Assembly (NCBI GenBank): GCA_037349105.1 | Contig: JAYJMM010000114.1 | Span: forward strand, 2,719,501-2,783,500 | Direction: 5' to 3' | Source of the DNA: Limnomonas spitsbergensis | Lineage: Eukaryota; Chlorophyta; Chlorophyceae; Chlamydomonadales | DNA: 64,000 nt | In this document: positions 41,105-52,240 of the stretch, in pieces | How the letters are laid out: each line of letters opens with the position of its first letter | How positions within the stretch are numbered: position 1 is the first letter of the stretch | Position numbers and translations under genes: made by a program | Notes under the pieces: generated by a model | Database searches by the model: none | The model's input: only the letters and a program-made list of their open reading frames with translations | Told to the model about the DNA's origin: nothing

Positions 41105-41275
41105 ATTTTGTATTAGTGAGGTTCAGCTACTTTACAGCTACACTCCGGCCTCCGGCCCAAACTGTGGCCAGGCATGCTGCTAGGGCCTCCGGCCGGTGGC
41201 CGGTCTAGGTTAGGCGTCTTACTGGCCTTTAGCGGCCGTGGGGAGGCCAGCCTGTCTCTGGAGGCCACATCACCT
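41105..41275 (-). repeat. Dispersed GGCC-rich / GTAGCTGA family copy (inverted)
   Basis: Starts GGTTCAGCTACTTTACAGCT, then CCGGCCTCCGGCCCAAACTG, AGGCATGCTGCTAGGGCC, GGCCGGTGGCCGGTCTAGG. The equivalent in duplication B copy 2 is 61084-61230; a fragment recurs at 42960-43030. Confidence -1.
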
Positions 41276-41879
41276 GAACGTGAACAGAGCAGGCAAAGAC
41301 TTTGAGGCTCCCCAACAAGAGATCATAGACATGCGCTTAAGGCTCCTCCACCATCAAGTTAGGGGCAGGTTCAACAGGTGAGAGAGGCAACGAGGGCGGC
41401 AGCAGCAGGGTGGTGCTGGACCCCCAGGTCCATGCAGAGCCTCACGTGCTTGCGTTCAATGCACCTTGGAAAACTTGCTTGGGTTAAAAAGACCGCTTTG
41501 GGCAGCCTCCCCTTACCAAGGGAGGAGAGAATTAAGCAACTCATCAAGGGCCCCTCATAAATTTTTAAATAACCCCAGCCCGTGCTGAGCACTTCACCGC
41601 ACCGCACTCCTGTTGTTTCCTTGCAGGCCGGAAGCCGGGGTTAAAACCGCTTCGGGTAATGTCCCCCTAGGAAGGAGAGCATTCAGCAACTCAAAGCCGT
41701 CCCAAGAATTGCTATGACCCCAGCCCGTGACGAGCACTTCACAGCACCGCATTCTTTCATTGCTGGCCACAAGCCGGGGGTAAAAAGACCGCTCCACAGA
41801 TAACGGCCAAAATGGACGGTGCCTGAGTGCCGGGTCCCGGTGGTTCCCATAGCTCACAACAGACTGACATGGTTCCCAC

Positions 41880-43215
41880 CCCTCCCGCCCCACCCTAGAT
41901 CCCCTCCCTACGCCCACCTTCCGCCGCCGCCACAGGCTGCACCGCTGCCGCTGCAATCAAGAGCAAAACAAAACGTCAGGAAATAATCAAAACGACAAAG
42001 CAAGGCAGAGGGTTAAATGGGCCGCTTATGGCTCCTGCATGGATCGCTAGTTTGGGCGAGAGGCAGGGAAGGGGTAGCAGCAGTGGAGGTTGAGGTAAGG
42101 GGGAGTGCTGGGGTAGTGGGGTTCTTGGGAGCTCATGCGGGGTACAGCTCTCAGCCATGCGAACCCAGTGAGTCGCAGCGTGGGGGTACGGCTCTCCCCA
42201 GAAACACCGGCCGGACCGCCGCACTAACACTGCGCAGTCCCTATTGAGGGACCCTTGGGCCACAACCATGGTGGTTGTGAAAGAAAATCGGTCTTATAGT
42301 GCGTATGGCAGGGTATCTTGCTCAGCTAGGGGGATGGCGGCAGCAGGGAGGGGCCGGCGTGAGGCAGGGCACTCAAAGGGGGTGCAGGCGGTGTGAGCAC
42401 ATGAGTCTCAAGGGGGCTCATAAAGTGCAGCCTCATGCGCATTGGGTGACCATCAACTGAGGCTGCTGCCACAGTAGATCAGGGCATCCGGCGGAGGGCA
42501 CATGGAGCCTCATGGATGGTCATGCGGCGCCAGTGGCCGATCAATCAGCCCACGCCCAAGCATGGGAGGGGCGGGCGTGCGGCAGTAGCCCCGACGCGGC
42601 CAGGGCGGCAGGAGGGCGCATGGGGACAGGAGGGCGGCATGCAGGAAGCGCATGGCAGCACATGATTGGAGTACATCCGCTCATGCCGGGGCTCTTCAGC
42701 ACGCGGGGCGGCCTGCCGAATATGCCCTTAGGTAGCAAACAAATAACTGAACTCCCCACTTCATGGCACCCGCATGCGAGCATGGGTGAGGGGCTCGGCC
42801 ACAAGCGGACGTGCAGGTCAGGGGGCTGCGCTGCCCCACCCTGCGTTTCCCCACCACCCATGCACCCTCAAGCAGCTTCAATCTGGGGCAACACGCGATA
42901 CAGGGAACAACCCCAGTGCATTACAAAGTAGGGGCTGTACACCACAAGGCTGTATGTACAACTCAGGGGCTAACACGGCGGTGGCCGGTCTAGGTTTAGC
43001 GTCTTACTAGCCTTTGGCGGCCGCGGGGAGGCCAGCCGACAACTCTTGGGGGACGGCGGTCCCTCCAAACAGTGCTAAAATAAAAGATCCCCTCCATACG
43101 CCCACCTTCCACCGCCGCCACAGGCTGCACCGATGCCGCTGCAATCAAGAGCACAACAAAACGTCAGGAAATTATCAAGATAACAAAGCAAGGCAGAAGG
43201 TTAAATGCCAGATGG
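41880..43215. repeat. Internal direct repeat of duplication B
   Basis: The ~120-bp block at 41890-42020 (GATCCCCTCCCTACGCCCAC, GCCGCCACAGGCTGCACCG, GAGCAAAACAAAACGTCAGG) recurs at 43085-43205 with GATCCCCTCCATACGCCCAC. On the minus strand both contain a 33-base exon-like block (see the candidate microexon at 63065-63097). Confidence -1.
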
Positions 43216-43607
43216 GCCGCATGAACCTGTGCCCCTATGCTTGACAGGGCAAGGCAACAGGGGGTGCGAGTGTGGGCAAGGCAGGGTGGGTAGCAGCAAC
43301 AGAGGGCATGAGGCAAGGGGGGATGTTGACCCCAGTCCAGTCAAGCAAACCCAATGGACATGCGATACGGGATACGTCTGTGTTACAGAGCTGACAGGGA
43401 GAGCATGCAGCGAAGAGTCACATGGAGCATGCGCGCACGCATGGTATAAGGCTAGTTGGATGCACAATGCATGACATTGCATGCCAGCAAGGCAACATGC
43501 AGCATGCGAGTTCATAAGCAGCCCCATCTCAGATGTGGATGACACAGCAAGGGGGTGGGGGGGCAGATGCAGTGATGATACAAGAACGCGCTCCAAGGGA
43601 AACTCAC

Positions 43608-43822
43608 GATGCACTGCACCCATGAAGTGGTCAATGAACGCAGGAGGAAGCCCGCAGCTCTCCAGGCCAGGTCGTAATGCGCTCCTGATGAACCCTGCAT
43701 CGGTGTAGCCGCCGTCGAACAGCTTGACCAGGAATGGCTGCATCCTGTTGATGGCGGCCTCATGCATGCCAGCGTCGCGCATGGCTTTCAGGACTGCAGC
43801 AGCTTTCTCTAGGTCGTCCATC
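43608..43822 (-). pseudogene. Duplicate of one AlbA_2-gene exon (5' fragment copy)
   Basis: Intact 215-nt exon, minus strand, with acceptor GATGTGCAG and donor CATC|GTGAGT. It encodes MDDLEKAAAVLKAMRDAGMH, EAAINRMQPFLVKLFDGGYT, ALRPGLESCGLPPAFIDHFM. Identical coding to 63781-63567. No downstream AlbA_2 exons exist on this side (below 40887), so this copy is probably a truncated gene. The upstream minus-strand frame at 44219-43923 (DRSDLFDSLRSLFHSRG) could be a further exon or readthrough. Confidence -1.
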
Positions 43823-44040
43823 CTGCACATCACATAATTTCATAGCCATTTCGAAGAAGGGATGAAAGAAGTCAGCAATCAAACTGCGTCCCATGGTCCA
43901 GCTGTTCAATATTGTGCATATGTCAAGACCATGTTAAGCAGTGATAAAGAAACCAGACAGGTGGATGAAGGGAATCCGTTTCGATGAATAGGGCGACGCT
44001 ACAGACTCGAGGAAGCAGTGCTTGCTCGATACGATCTGTT

Positions 44041-44843
44041 TTTAAGTGAACCAGGACAGCAAGGGCTGCAAAATTCTGTAAGAAATCCTTGCAAGGTGAG
44101 GCTGTGAAACAGGAACCCCTGCTGTGAAATAGGCTACGCAACGAGTCGAATAAGTCGGACCTGTCAACCGAGGAAGGAACACTCATAATATTTCCCCATC
44201 TCACCTGAGGGAACACCAAGAGACTGCAGAGATTGGGAACTTTGGAAAGGAAGGACCACGGGCCAGCGGCCAGGCGTTCGTGCGCTACAGGTTCGGCTTC
44301 AAAGAAAACTTATAACAGGGTTCAATATAACTATTATATATAAGCCCATTTCAGGGCAATCCCACATGTTGGGGTTCCGAAGCAAGTGACGTACCGTACG
44401 CGTACTCAGCCAATCTATCATATTTATTTTTTGACCACAAGCAGGTGGAAGAGTGGAGGATTCATCTCATTGCAGGTTACGCAGCTACATAAGTCATACC
44501 CTTGCTGCTGAGAGGCGAAAGAGCAAGGGCACGGAACTGCATCGATGATATCACCATGCTGAAAGTGAGAAAAACTGTGCGGCAATTACCGGTACCAGCA
44601 GTGGCATGAACAATACGGTCTTTGTCCTGGCGCACATGCCCCTTCCTGGTGTACAAGCTGTGTCATGACGCATGGTCTGTGTTAAGCTGGATCATGGTGC
44701 ACATGATGCTCTTGCCATCGCCGCCGTGGCTCGAATTCTGGCATGGGGAGGGTAATGGCTCCAGATCCACATGCACCGTTGTGCGTACACCCATTATGGA
44801 CTCACACGGTGTAGCAGCATTGGTAATTGCTACGAATTAAGCA
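44041..44843. other. Sequence upstream of the duplicated exon, no firm gene
   Basis: A minus-strand open frame covers 44219-43923, but I found no convincing splice sites for it. The rest, to 44843, shows no repeat or exon that I can support. Confidence -1.
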
Positions 44844-45539
44844 ATGACAACCTGCTGCGAGCATGGTTTCAAGGTCTTAAAATCCACAGACAACCCAGTG
44901 GCCCTAAGGAATCACCAACAAGGAAAAGAGTGCAAGAGAGGAGCTGAGAAACTGGCCAGGGAGACCTCGACGAAGCGGCGGAACACGATCACATCATTAT
45001 ACTCATTTTTTACTCCTACTGCTGCTGCTGCTGCTGCTGCTCCTGCTGCTGTCGAGCATGCGGCTGTCGCCGAGCCTCTTGCTCTTGCAAAAGCTGCTGG
45101 TCCCGCTGCCGAGGCTACCCCTGAGAGCCCGCAACAGCAGCTCCTATCTCCGGATGTAGCGACCCAAGCAACCCCCGTTGTTGTGGTGTTGCGAGAGCTT
45201 TCCATGGCAATTCTCGGAGACAGTGTGGGGCGTGCTGACCTCATGGTCAAGTTCAGAGCTAGCGGATATGAGAAGCATTCCATCTCAGGGCAAAAATGCT
45301 TCAAACGTGATCATTCAAAGCTCAGGGAAATAAATAGTTTTCTCGGTAAACTTATTATATCACAGCTCAAGGCAAAAATACTAGCACCTACGGGTGTCGA
45401 GGCCCTGCCATTAAGAGCGTCCACTACGTACAAAATGTACACATCTGAGGCTCAACATAAATGGGGCATCTCCTGCGTCTGTGGCAGACTGGAAAAACAG
45501 AATTGCCTCTATATCAGAGCCTCATCTTGGTTCAGCTAA
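44844..45539 (+). CDS. Uncharacterised, zinc-finger-like and chimeric open frame
   Basis: A 231-codon frame. The N-terminal third has CCEHGFKVLKSTDNPVALRN and HQQGKECKRGAEKLA, a C-x-H ... H-x5-C arrangement like zinc fingers of transposon proteins, then RRNTITSLYSFFTP, a polyalanine tract from GCT repeats, and a Pro/Ala/Gln-rich linker. From about codon 146 (base 45279) the DNA equals the repeat fragment at 38569, and from 45383 (codon ~181) it equals the edge of segmental duplication A (22673 onward). The C-terminal third is therefore fused from other sequence and is unlikely to be native. The N-terminal part may be a transposon or host exon; I cannot name the family. Confidence -1.
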   Translation: MTTCCEHGFKVLKSTDNPVALRNHQQGKECKRGAEKLARETSTKRRNTITSLYSFFTPTAAAAAAAPAAVEHAAVAEPLALAKAAGPAAEATPESPQQQLLSPDVATQATPVVVVLRELSMAILGDSVGRADLMVKFRASGYEKHSISGQKCFKRDHSKLREINSFLGKLIISQLKAKILAPTGVEALPLRASTTYKMYTSEAQHKWGISCVCGRLEKQNCLYIRASSWFS

Positions 45540-45724
45540 GTCAAGGTTCAGCCCAAGTCAGGGTCTGCGGCTAGGGGCCTTGGTGTGTCAAGGTGCCTGC
45601 TGCTTGGGAGGTGAAGATTAATCCTGGGCCCTACACCCACACTGTCAAGGGAAGCCTCGTGGGGCCTGGAGATCATGTCCATAATCTTGTGTGTGGATCT
45701 CTTAGGCTTATGCGGGTTTATCCT

Positions 45725-46135
45725 GAACCCTAGACCCTGCATCCTAGACCCTGCATCCTGAACCCTGCATCATGAGCCCTAGACCCTGCATCCTGAACTC
45801 TGCATCCTGAACCCTGCATCATGAGCCCTAGACCCTGCATCCTACACCCTGCATCCTGAACCCTGCATCATGAACCCTAGACCCTGCATCCTACACCCTG
45901 CATCCCGAACCCTGCATCATGAACCCTAGACCCTGCATCCTAGACCCTGCATCCTGAACCCTGCATCCTGAACCCTATACCCTGCATCCTAGACCCTGCA
46001 TCCTGAACCCTGCATCCCGAACCCTGCATCCTGAACCCTGCATCCTGAACCCTAGACCCTGCATCCTAGACGCTGCATCCTGAACCCTGCATCCTGAACC
46101 CTGCATCCTGAACCCTGCATCCTGAACCCTAGACC
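45725..46135. repeat. CCTGAACCCTGCATC repeat, copy 2
   Basis: Counterpart of 23020-23366, somewhat longer. Confidence -1.
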
Positions 46136-46383
46136 CGCACTGACAGGGGTACATCTCATTGATCCTGGGGATCACGTCCAGTGTTTTCTGCGAGTACTTC
46201 TTGGTGTAGAAGTGGAAGATGGGGATCATGATGTCCGCGTGCACGTCAGAGCTGCAGAAGCGGAACACGGGTGCGTACGGCTTGGGGCCGCGCAACATCA
46301 CCATCGTCCGGTCGCTGCTGGCGATGACAAATTCGACATCAGGAATGAGGGCGCCGAAGATTTCCTGGATCTCCAGAATGACC

Positions 46384-47050
46384 TGGACGGGGGGTGGGTT
46401 AAAACATCTCCAGGATGACCTGGACGGGGGGTGGGGGCTGAATATCTCCAGGATGATTTGGAGTGGGGTTGGGGGGATTAAATTTCTCCAGGATGGCATG
46501 GAGTGGGGGGCGGGGCTAAATATCTTCATGATGGCATGGAGTGGGGGGCGGGGCTAAATATCTCCATGATGACTTGGAGTGGGGGATGGGTTTAAATATC
46601 TCCAGGATGACTTAGAGTGGGGTGTGGGGTTAAATATCTCCATGATGACTTGGAGCGGAGGTCGGTGCAAATATCTCCAGGATGACTTGGAGTGGGGGTG
46701 GGTTTGAATATCTCCATGATGACTTGGAGTGGGGGTTGGGTCTAAATATATCCAGGATGGATCGGAGTGTCGGGTGGAGTTAAATATCAGGGCACCCAAA
46801 CTACGCGGTCCCCTGCCCCCCCGTATTGTACGGATCACTTTTGAGTGTGAGGTGGGGTTGAGTATCTCCAGGATGACTTGGAGTGGGGGGTGGGTTTAGA
46901 TATCTTCAGGATGTCTTGGAGAGGGTGGTGGGGTTAAAATATCTTTGGTATGATTTGATGTGGGGTGTGGAATTTAAATATCTTTGGTATGATATGAGGT
47001 GGGGGGTGGGGTTTAAATACCTTCGGGATGATATGAGGTGAGGGGAGGGT
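46384..47050 (-). repeat. 3' splice-site array, copy 2
   Basis: Counterpart of 23611-24420: CCAGGATGACTTGGAGTGGG units (plus strand) with AAATATCTCC. It includes an insertion (GGGCACCCAAACTACGCGGT near 46790) absent from copy 1. Confidence -1.
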
Positions 47051-47061
47051 TTACCCACCTC

Positions 47062-47429
47062 CAAGTCACACCTGGTCGTTATCCCCCCTCCTCAGGTGAG
47101 TCAGGTCACGCCTAGTCAGAAATCCCCCCACTCAGGTCACACTTGCTTCTAATTCCACTCATACCCATGTCACACCTGGTTATAATTTCCCTCACCCAGG
47201 TCACACCTGCTTCTACTTCCCCACACACCCAGGCCACACCTTGTTGTTTTCCCTCACTCAGGTCACACCTGCTTCTCATTCCACTCACACCCGGGCCACA
47301 CCTGGTTACAATCTTCCTCACTTAGGTCAAACCTGCCTCTCATTCCACTCACACCTAGGTCACCCATGTTTGTAATTTTCCTCACTCAGGGCACACCTGC
47401 CCCTCATTCCAATCACACCCAGGTCACAC
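47062..47429 (-). repeat. 5' splice-site array, copy 2 (shorter)
   Basis: Counterpart of 24430-24936 with about three fewer units; CACTCAGGTCACACCTGC units on the plus strand. Confidence -1.
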
Positions 47430-47964
47430 CTGCATGTAGGTGAAGAAGATGCCAGCGTGATGGCCGACAGGGATGTCATGCGCTAGGCTGGCCTCGACCA
47501 CGTAAGCGGTGCCATTCATGAAGGCAAGGGCGATACCCTTGTTGGCACCTCGCGTTGTGAACTCTGGTCGTAGCGGGGAGGGGGGCATGTGGGAATTGAT
47601 GCAAGTTTGCCTTGTGCTTTCCAGAATTTTAAATGGGATTCACATCTGGTAATTTGCTCCAAGGTTTATTGCATGTGTTAGCATGGAGTTTGCATATGGT
47701 TTGCAGAAATAATAGGCAACCTCTGCTTGGGGCTTGCATGGGGCTTGCATGAGGCTTGCATGAGGCTTGCATGGGTCTTGCAAAGAACTTGCATGAGGCT
47801 TGTTTCAGGTTTGCATGCGGTATGCATGGCACCGTAGTTTTTCAAGTCTGAGCACAAGACTTTTAGATGCCATTGCTTGCCCTGTATGGGACGCCTGCAT
47901 ATTATGCCTGCATGGCAGGCTGCATGATACGCCAGCGTGGTATCCTTGCATGATAGCCTGCACA

Positions 47965-48780
47965 TTATGTCTGCGTGGTAGCCTGCATGGTATCCTGCAT
48001 GGTATCCTGCATGGTAACCTGCATGGTAGTCTGCATGGTAACCTGCATGGTAGCCTGCATGGTAGCCTGCAGGGTAACCTGCATGGTAGCCTGCATGGTA
48101 GCCTGCATGGTAGCCTGCATGGTAGCCTGCATGGTAGTCTGCATAATAACCTGCATGGTAGCCTGCATGGTAGCCTGCATGGTAGCCTGCATAATAACCT
48201 GCCTGGTAGCCTGCCTGGTAGCCTGCATGGTAACCTGCATGGTAGCCTGCATGGTAACCTGCCTGGTAGCCTGCGTGGTAGCCTGCATGGTAGCCTGCAT
48301 GGTAGCCTGCATGGTAACCTGCATGGTAGTCTGCATAATAACCTGCATGGTAGTCTGCATGGTAGCCTGCATGGTAGCGTGCATGGTAGCCTGCCTGGTA
48401 GCCTGCATGGTATCCTGCATGGTAGCCTGCATGGTAACCTGCATGGTAGCCTGCATGGTAGCCTGCATGGTAGCCTGCATGGTAGCCTGCATGGTAGCGT
48501 GCATGGTAGCCTGCCTGGTAGCCTGCATGGTAGCCTGCATGGTAGCCTGCATGGTCGCCTGCATGGTAGCCTGCATGGTATCCTGCATGGTAGCCTGCAT
48601 GGTAACCTGCATGGTAGCGTGCATGATACGCCAGCTCATTATGCCTGCATGGTAGCCTGCATAGTAACCTGCATGATACACCTGCATGGTATGCCTGCAT
48701 AGTGCACGTGCACATCATGCCTGCATGATATGTCTGCTTGGTAGCCTGCATACTACGCCAGCATGGTAGCCTGCATGGTT
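47965..48780. repeat. 12-bp GCCTGCATGGTA array, copy 2
   Basis: Longer than copy 1 (about 55 units), with new variants GCCTGCCTGGTA and GTCTGCATAATA. Confidence -1.
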
Positions 48781-49669
48781 GCCTGAATAGTGCACCTGCA
48801 TGGTATGCCGGCTAGGGACACCGCACCTTTTTGATTGCCAGCGACATGGCCTCCCTGTCAGGTGAGGCACACACGCAAGGAAAACGGTTAAGCACGCCGT
48901 AGATAGGATCTCAAATCTAGGGGAGATTTTGTATGCCAGTAGGAAAATAAAACCCGTCCCTTTTACGCAGTGTCTGGGGTCGAGCAAGACCTGATTGATA
49001 TGATCAAATTAGCACATGCGTTGGAGCACCGCACCCTGATAAAGATTTAATCAAATCCCAGAGCCTTCAATATTTATCTAATTGGATCATAGAATCTGTA
49101 TGTAAATGAGAGCCTCTGTAGCCTAATTATATCAAAAACAAACGATGTACAAAGAATAATACAGGCATCAGAGCTACACAGGTTTGAAGCATGCCCAGCA
49201 GCATATAAAAGGAGGCGCAGCGGTGAGGAGGAGATGCAGCTGTTCTGGCCTTTCAAAAGTCACAAAAGCTTCTGACACCCATGATAGTGAATGTGATTCC
49301 TCATATTTGAACTATGCCTTGCACCATTCAAAACGGACTGTGCCTTGCAGGCTTACAGCATTCAAATGAACCATGCCTGGATTTGTTCAAAAGGAAATGC
49401 ACCAGGAGAAGCAGCAGGTAGGTTTCCTGGCCAGCCAGCACTGAACTGGAAGCAACGTCTGGTGGGCGGCATGCAACGCCCCCATGCAACATCTGGGTCA
49501 CAGATGCGCACCCCGAGCAACATCTAGGTGAAACATCTATTCCCCCATGCAACATCTGTGCCACTGTTCAACATGTAGGTCACACGGGCATGTCTGTGGA
49601 CTGCTTAACAGCAGTTGCATGCATGAAGCATAATAAGCTTCGCATTACAGCTTGCCGCCCCCTAATTGC

Positions 49670-50222
49670 TGCAGGAATTGCTGCTGGACTGGTTAGATCC
49701 ACTGCCTCATCAGCTGGCGCATGTGCTGTTTGATGAGCTGTTACGGGTGCCAGCAAACGTCTTTCCGCTCTTGCTAATGTCTCAGCAAAATTAAGCTGCC
49801 TTTTCATATTACGTACTCATAATATGTATTGTGCTGGCGATTTTTTCAGGGTTTGGGGCAAGAACTCCAAAGGTATGGTTGTTTGGAGTTGAGCTGAAAA
49901 TAATTAGCTAAATCTAAGAAGTAAACTAACTCAAACTATTAAATAAATCGATAACTAAATCATTCACTATTTCATGATTAATTAACGGTGTAGTTATCTA
50001 AATCAACCATTTGTCTTTTTTAAAAAGGCCGATAAAAACGTTATTCGACTGATAAGACGCACTGGGAGAGACTCACAAATTGATGTTATACACATTCTCC
50101 CTGACTCACACAGAGGCTCTAAAACCTGTTCACTAGCAGTGCTTGATTTTAATACGTTGACAGGTCAGGTCCCAAATACTGCTTATGTGACAACTCAAGT
50201 ATTTCCGTGTCTTCCTTGATAG
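49670..50222. other. AT-rich intergenic stretch
   Basis: Unusually AT-rich for this window (AACTAACTCAAACTATTAAA around 49925). No coding sequence or repeat recognised. Confidence -1.
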
Positions 50223-51013
50223 GACGAAGAGGACGACGAGGATGAGGAGGAGGTGGTGGTGGTGGTGGAGGAGCCTAAGCAACTGAAGCAGCGACAGCTG
50301 TGGAAGCAAGGCGTTGCAAAACAGCCACGGGAGGAGTTGGAGGAGGAGGAGGAGGAGGAGGGCCAGGCGGCGCTCCGCCTCCAAACAAAAGCCGGGCGGC
50401 GCTCCTTTGACAAGCGAAGGAGGCTTGTTGGCAGCAGCGAGGTGGGAGCTTGCTTAGTTGCCTCTGTGCAATTGTGCATGATGATTGGGGCTTCAAGCAC
50501 TTGTTTTTTCGTGACTCAGCTACATGTTAGGTACATTCCAGCCGCTGGCCGGATGCCCCATTTATAGCGAGCCCTGCTGGTTTTGTCGCCATTTGCCGGC
50601 CGGTCCAGGTTTGTTCCTGATTGGGCCTTTGGCAGCCGCTGGGCGTCGAGCCAAAGTTGAACTTGCAGCTGGAAAATGAAACCCTGCTAGTTCAGGGTGC
50701 ATTTGCTCGTCATGGAAAGCACGAAAGTGCTGAAGGGCCCAACGGCACCTAGGCAGCCGTCACCTGGGCTTTAAAGGTCACCTAGGCACATGACACTGAA
50801 CATATTAAAAAGCCCTGCATGGTCCACTGGTTACTGCCTTTCCCGGACCCCTCTAAACAAAGTGCTCAATATCAATGGGTCATATCTCCATTCCTGCTGA
50901 CACGAAACTCCATGTCCCTCCGTTATCTGCCTTTCACAGGAGGATGTGGAGCAGCAGCAGCTTGCATTTAATCAGGAACAAGAGGAGAAAGGGCAACAGA
51001 GATAACAAGATGA

Positions 51014-51046
<33 letters not shown>

Positions 51047-51086
51047 TGTTCCAAGGGAGGAGGAGGATGCGCTTATACCAGGGGAG
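50223..51086 (+). pseudogene. Glu/Gln-rich exons with an in-frame stop
   Basis: Two phase-0 exons: 50223-50441 (acceptor GATAG, donor GAG|GTGGGA), with a DEEDDEDEEEVVVVVEEPKQ run, a second EEEEEEE run and KAGRRSFDKRRRLVG; and 50940-51086, EDVEQQQLAFNQEQEEKGQQ then polyglutamine from CAG repeats. A TAA at 51003-51005 breaks the second exon. The frame resumes cleanly after it (QDEEQQQQQQ, DVPREEEDALIPGE). Low complexity prevents naming. They might be upstream exons of the GH5 relic or a separate gene. Confidence -1.
50505..50660 (-). repeat. Dispersed GGCC-rich / GTAGCTGA family copy (inverted)
   Basis: GTGACTCAGCTACATGTTAG, CAGCCGCTGGCCGGATGCCC, GAGCCCTGCTGG, CCGGCCGGTCCAGGTTTG, GATTGGGCC. 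It lies between the two Glu-rich exons. Confidence -1.
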
Positions 51087-51218
51087 GTGGTGAAGGAGAT
51101 GATGGCTTGAAACCAGCCATGCCCCTTCCCTCTATGCACGAACGTGCAGATTGTGCAATAAGACGTGGAGCGAGTAGCATCCTCCGCAAGTCCAGCTTGC
51201 CCCTTCCTCCCCCCCCAG

Positions 51219-52240
51219 GAATGGACTGATGGCCGGCAGTCCGCAAAGGGGTAACCTGTCCAACGCCATCTTTGGCTTCGACATTCAGAATGAGGGCCAG
51301 GCCCACCCTACCAACAATGTCATCACCAACCCCGGCTAGATCTGCCAACGCGCCACCGCCCTCCGGCCTCTTGTCAGCAAGGGAAGGCTCCTCCTCACAG
51401 TACTTAAACCCTAAACCCTTAGCCCCTTAACCCATGCAATCCTTTCGTCAGCAATCGATGGCCCTACCATACGGGGAGCTTAACCCTGGACCCTGAACCT
51501 AAAACCTTGTAGGCGGGGGCGCGGACATCCAAGACTCCTTGCTGGTCCAACACTTCCAATGCCCAGCCCTCGACGTGGTAGTATGCGTTCACAACTACAA
51601 TGCTGACAGCCTGTCCAGCCTGGGGTCGGCCATCCAGCAGGCCAGGAGCGCCAACAAGAGGATAATCGTCGAGGAGTTTGGGGCGCTGGCTTGGCAGTGG
51701 GGGCTGCGCTCGCAGATTGCTGCAATCAAGGGACAAGGCATCCCTTGGATGATGTGGGAGGTGGGTGTGGGAGAGGACTGATCCTTTCTGGTGGTACTTG
51801 GGCTGGCAATAAGGGGACGGAGAGGGAGGGAATGAGGTGTGAGGAGAGGGGCGGAGGAAGAGACGAGGGGACAGGAGGGAGGGAATGTGATGCGAGGAGA
51901 GAGGGTGGGAAGAAAAGAGGGGGAATGTAGAAGAGAAAGGGCGGGAGGGGAAGAATTTGGTGTGGAGAGAGGGGGCATGAGGAAGAGAGGGAGGGGGGGC
52001 AGGGAGGGGTTGGTTGTGGTGTTCAATATGTATGGATATCTGCAGGTTTAAGGTCGTACGCTAGGTGGTTGCTTTACATCCCTTAATTGTAACCTTGGTT
52101 GCACTTTGTGCCTGCAGGTTCTCAAGCCCAACGACTTTTAGACGTTTACTGACGACGCGGTGTCTTGGTCGGCGTTGTCCACAGGCGCAAAGGCCGCCCG
52201 GGCGGGGCAAGGGGTCTTTGCTTGGCCTGAGAGCATGTAA
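51219..52240 (+). pseudogene. Decayed GH5 (endo-beta-mannanase-like) gene, C-terminal half
   Basis: Exon-like blocks: 51219-~51400 (NLSNAIFGFDIQNEGQAHPT with the catalytic-type NE, then ICQRATALRPLVSKGRLL), 51513-51760 (QHFQCPALDVVVCVHNYNAD, ARSANKRIIVEEFGALAWQW with the second catalytic-type E, IPWMMWEV), 52118-52240 (VLKPNDF, then TFTDDAVSWSALSTGAKAAR). The N-E and E-F-G motifs and H-N-Y order are those of glycoside hydrolase family 5, mannanase-type. Damage: TAG at 51337 where a Trp codon is expected; the first donor lacks a base (CACAGTACTT, where phase needs CACAG|GT); and TAG at 52139 where Glu fits, with coding character continuing to TAA at 52238. No N-terminal exons or signal peptide found. 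Sequencing error could explain one lesion, hardly three. Confidence -1.
51440..52117. other. Introns of the GH5 relic
   Basis: 51761-52117 is purine-rich (GAGGGAGGGAATG, GAGAGGGCGG repeats) and carries no coding signal. 51401-51512 contains CCCTAAACCC and CCCTGAACC telomere-like runs. Confidence -1.

Larger units (their letters stand above)
40887..44040. repeat. Segmental duplication B, copy 1
   Basis: Nearly identical to 60864-64000, with an 18-bp indel near 41195 and scattered substitutions. It contains one exon of the AlbA_2 gene (43822-43608). The end of homology cannot be placed because copy 2 runs off the window at 44040-equivalent. Confidence -1.
46145..48854 (-). pseudogene. Truncated GT90 gene copy (exons 2-4 only)
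   Basis: Exon equivalents 48854-48827, 47561-47430 and 46382-46145 keep their lengths, splice sites and frames (28, 132, 238 nt). Changes include an AIKK for AINK ending and SSDRTMVM for SSDRPMVM. The signal-peptide exon and exons 5-11 are missing, so it cannot encode a full enzyme. The frame being intact implies recent duplication. Confidence -1.
45383..49669. repeat. Segmental duplication A, copy 2
   Basis: Copy of 22673-27050. Single-copy parts are almost identical. The CCTGCATC, splice-edge and 12-bp arrays have different lengths (12-bp array: 47970-48640 here). It stops before GT90 exon 1 and begins after exon 5, so it is truncated at both ends. Confidence -1.

Noticed and set aside
51003..52141. 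Stop-codon reassignment (TAA/TAG read as sense, as in some ulvophyte algae)
   Set aside because: The in-frame stops replace Trp and Glu as well as a possible Gln, and the intact genes end at TAG or TGA at the expected place; decay is simpler.
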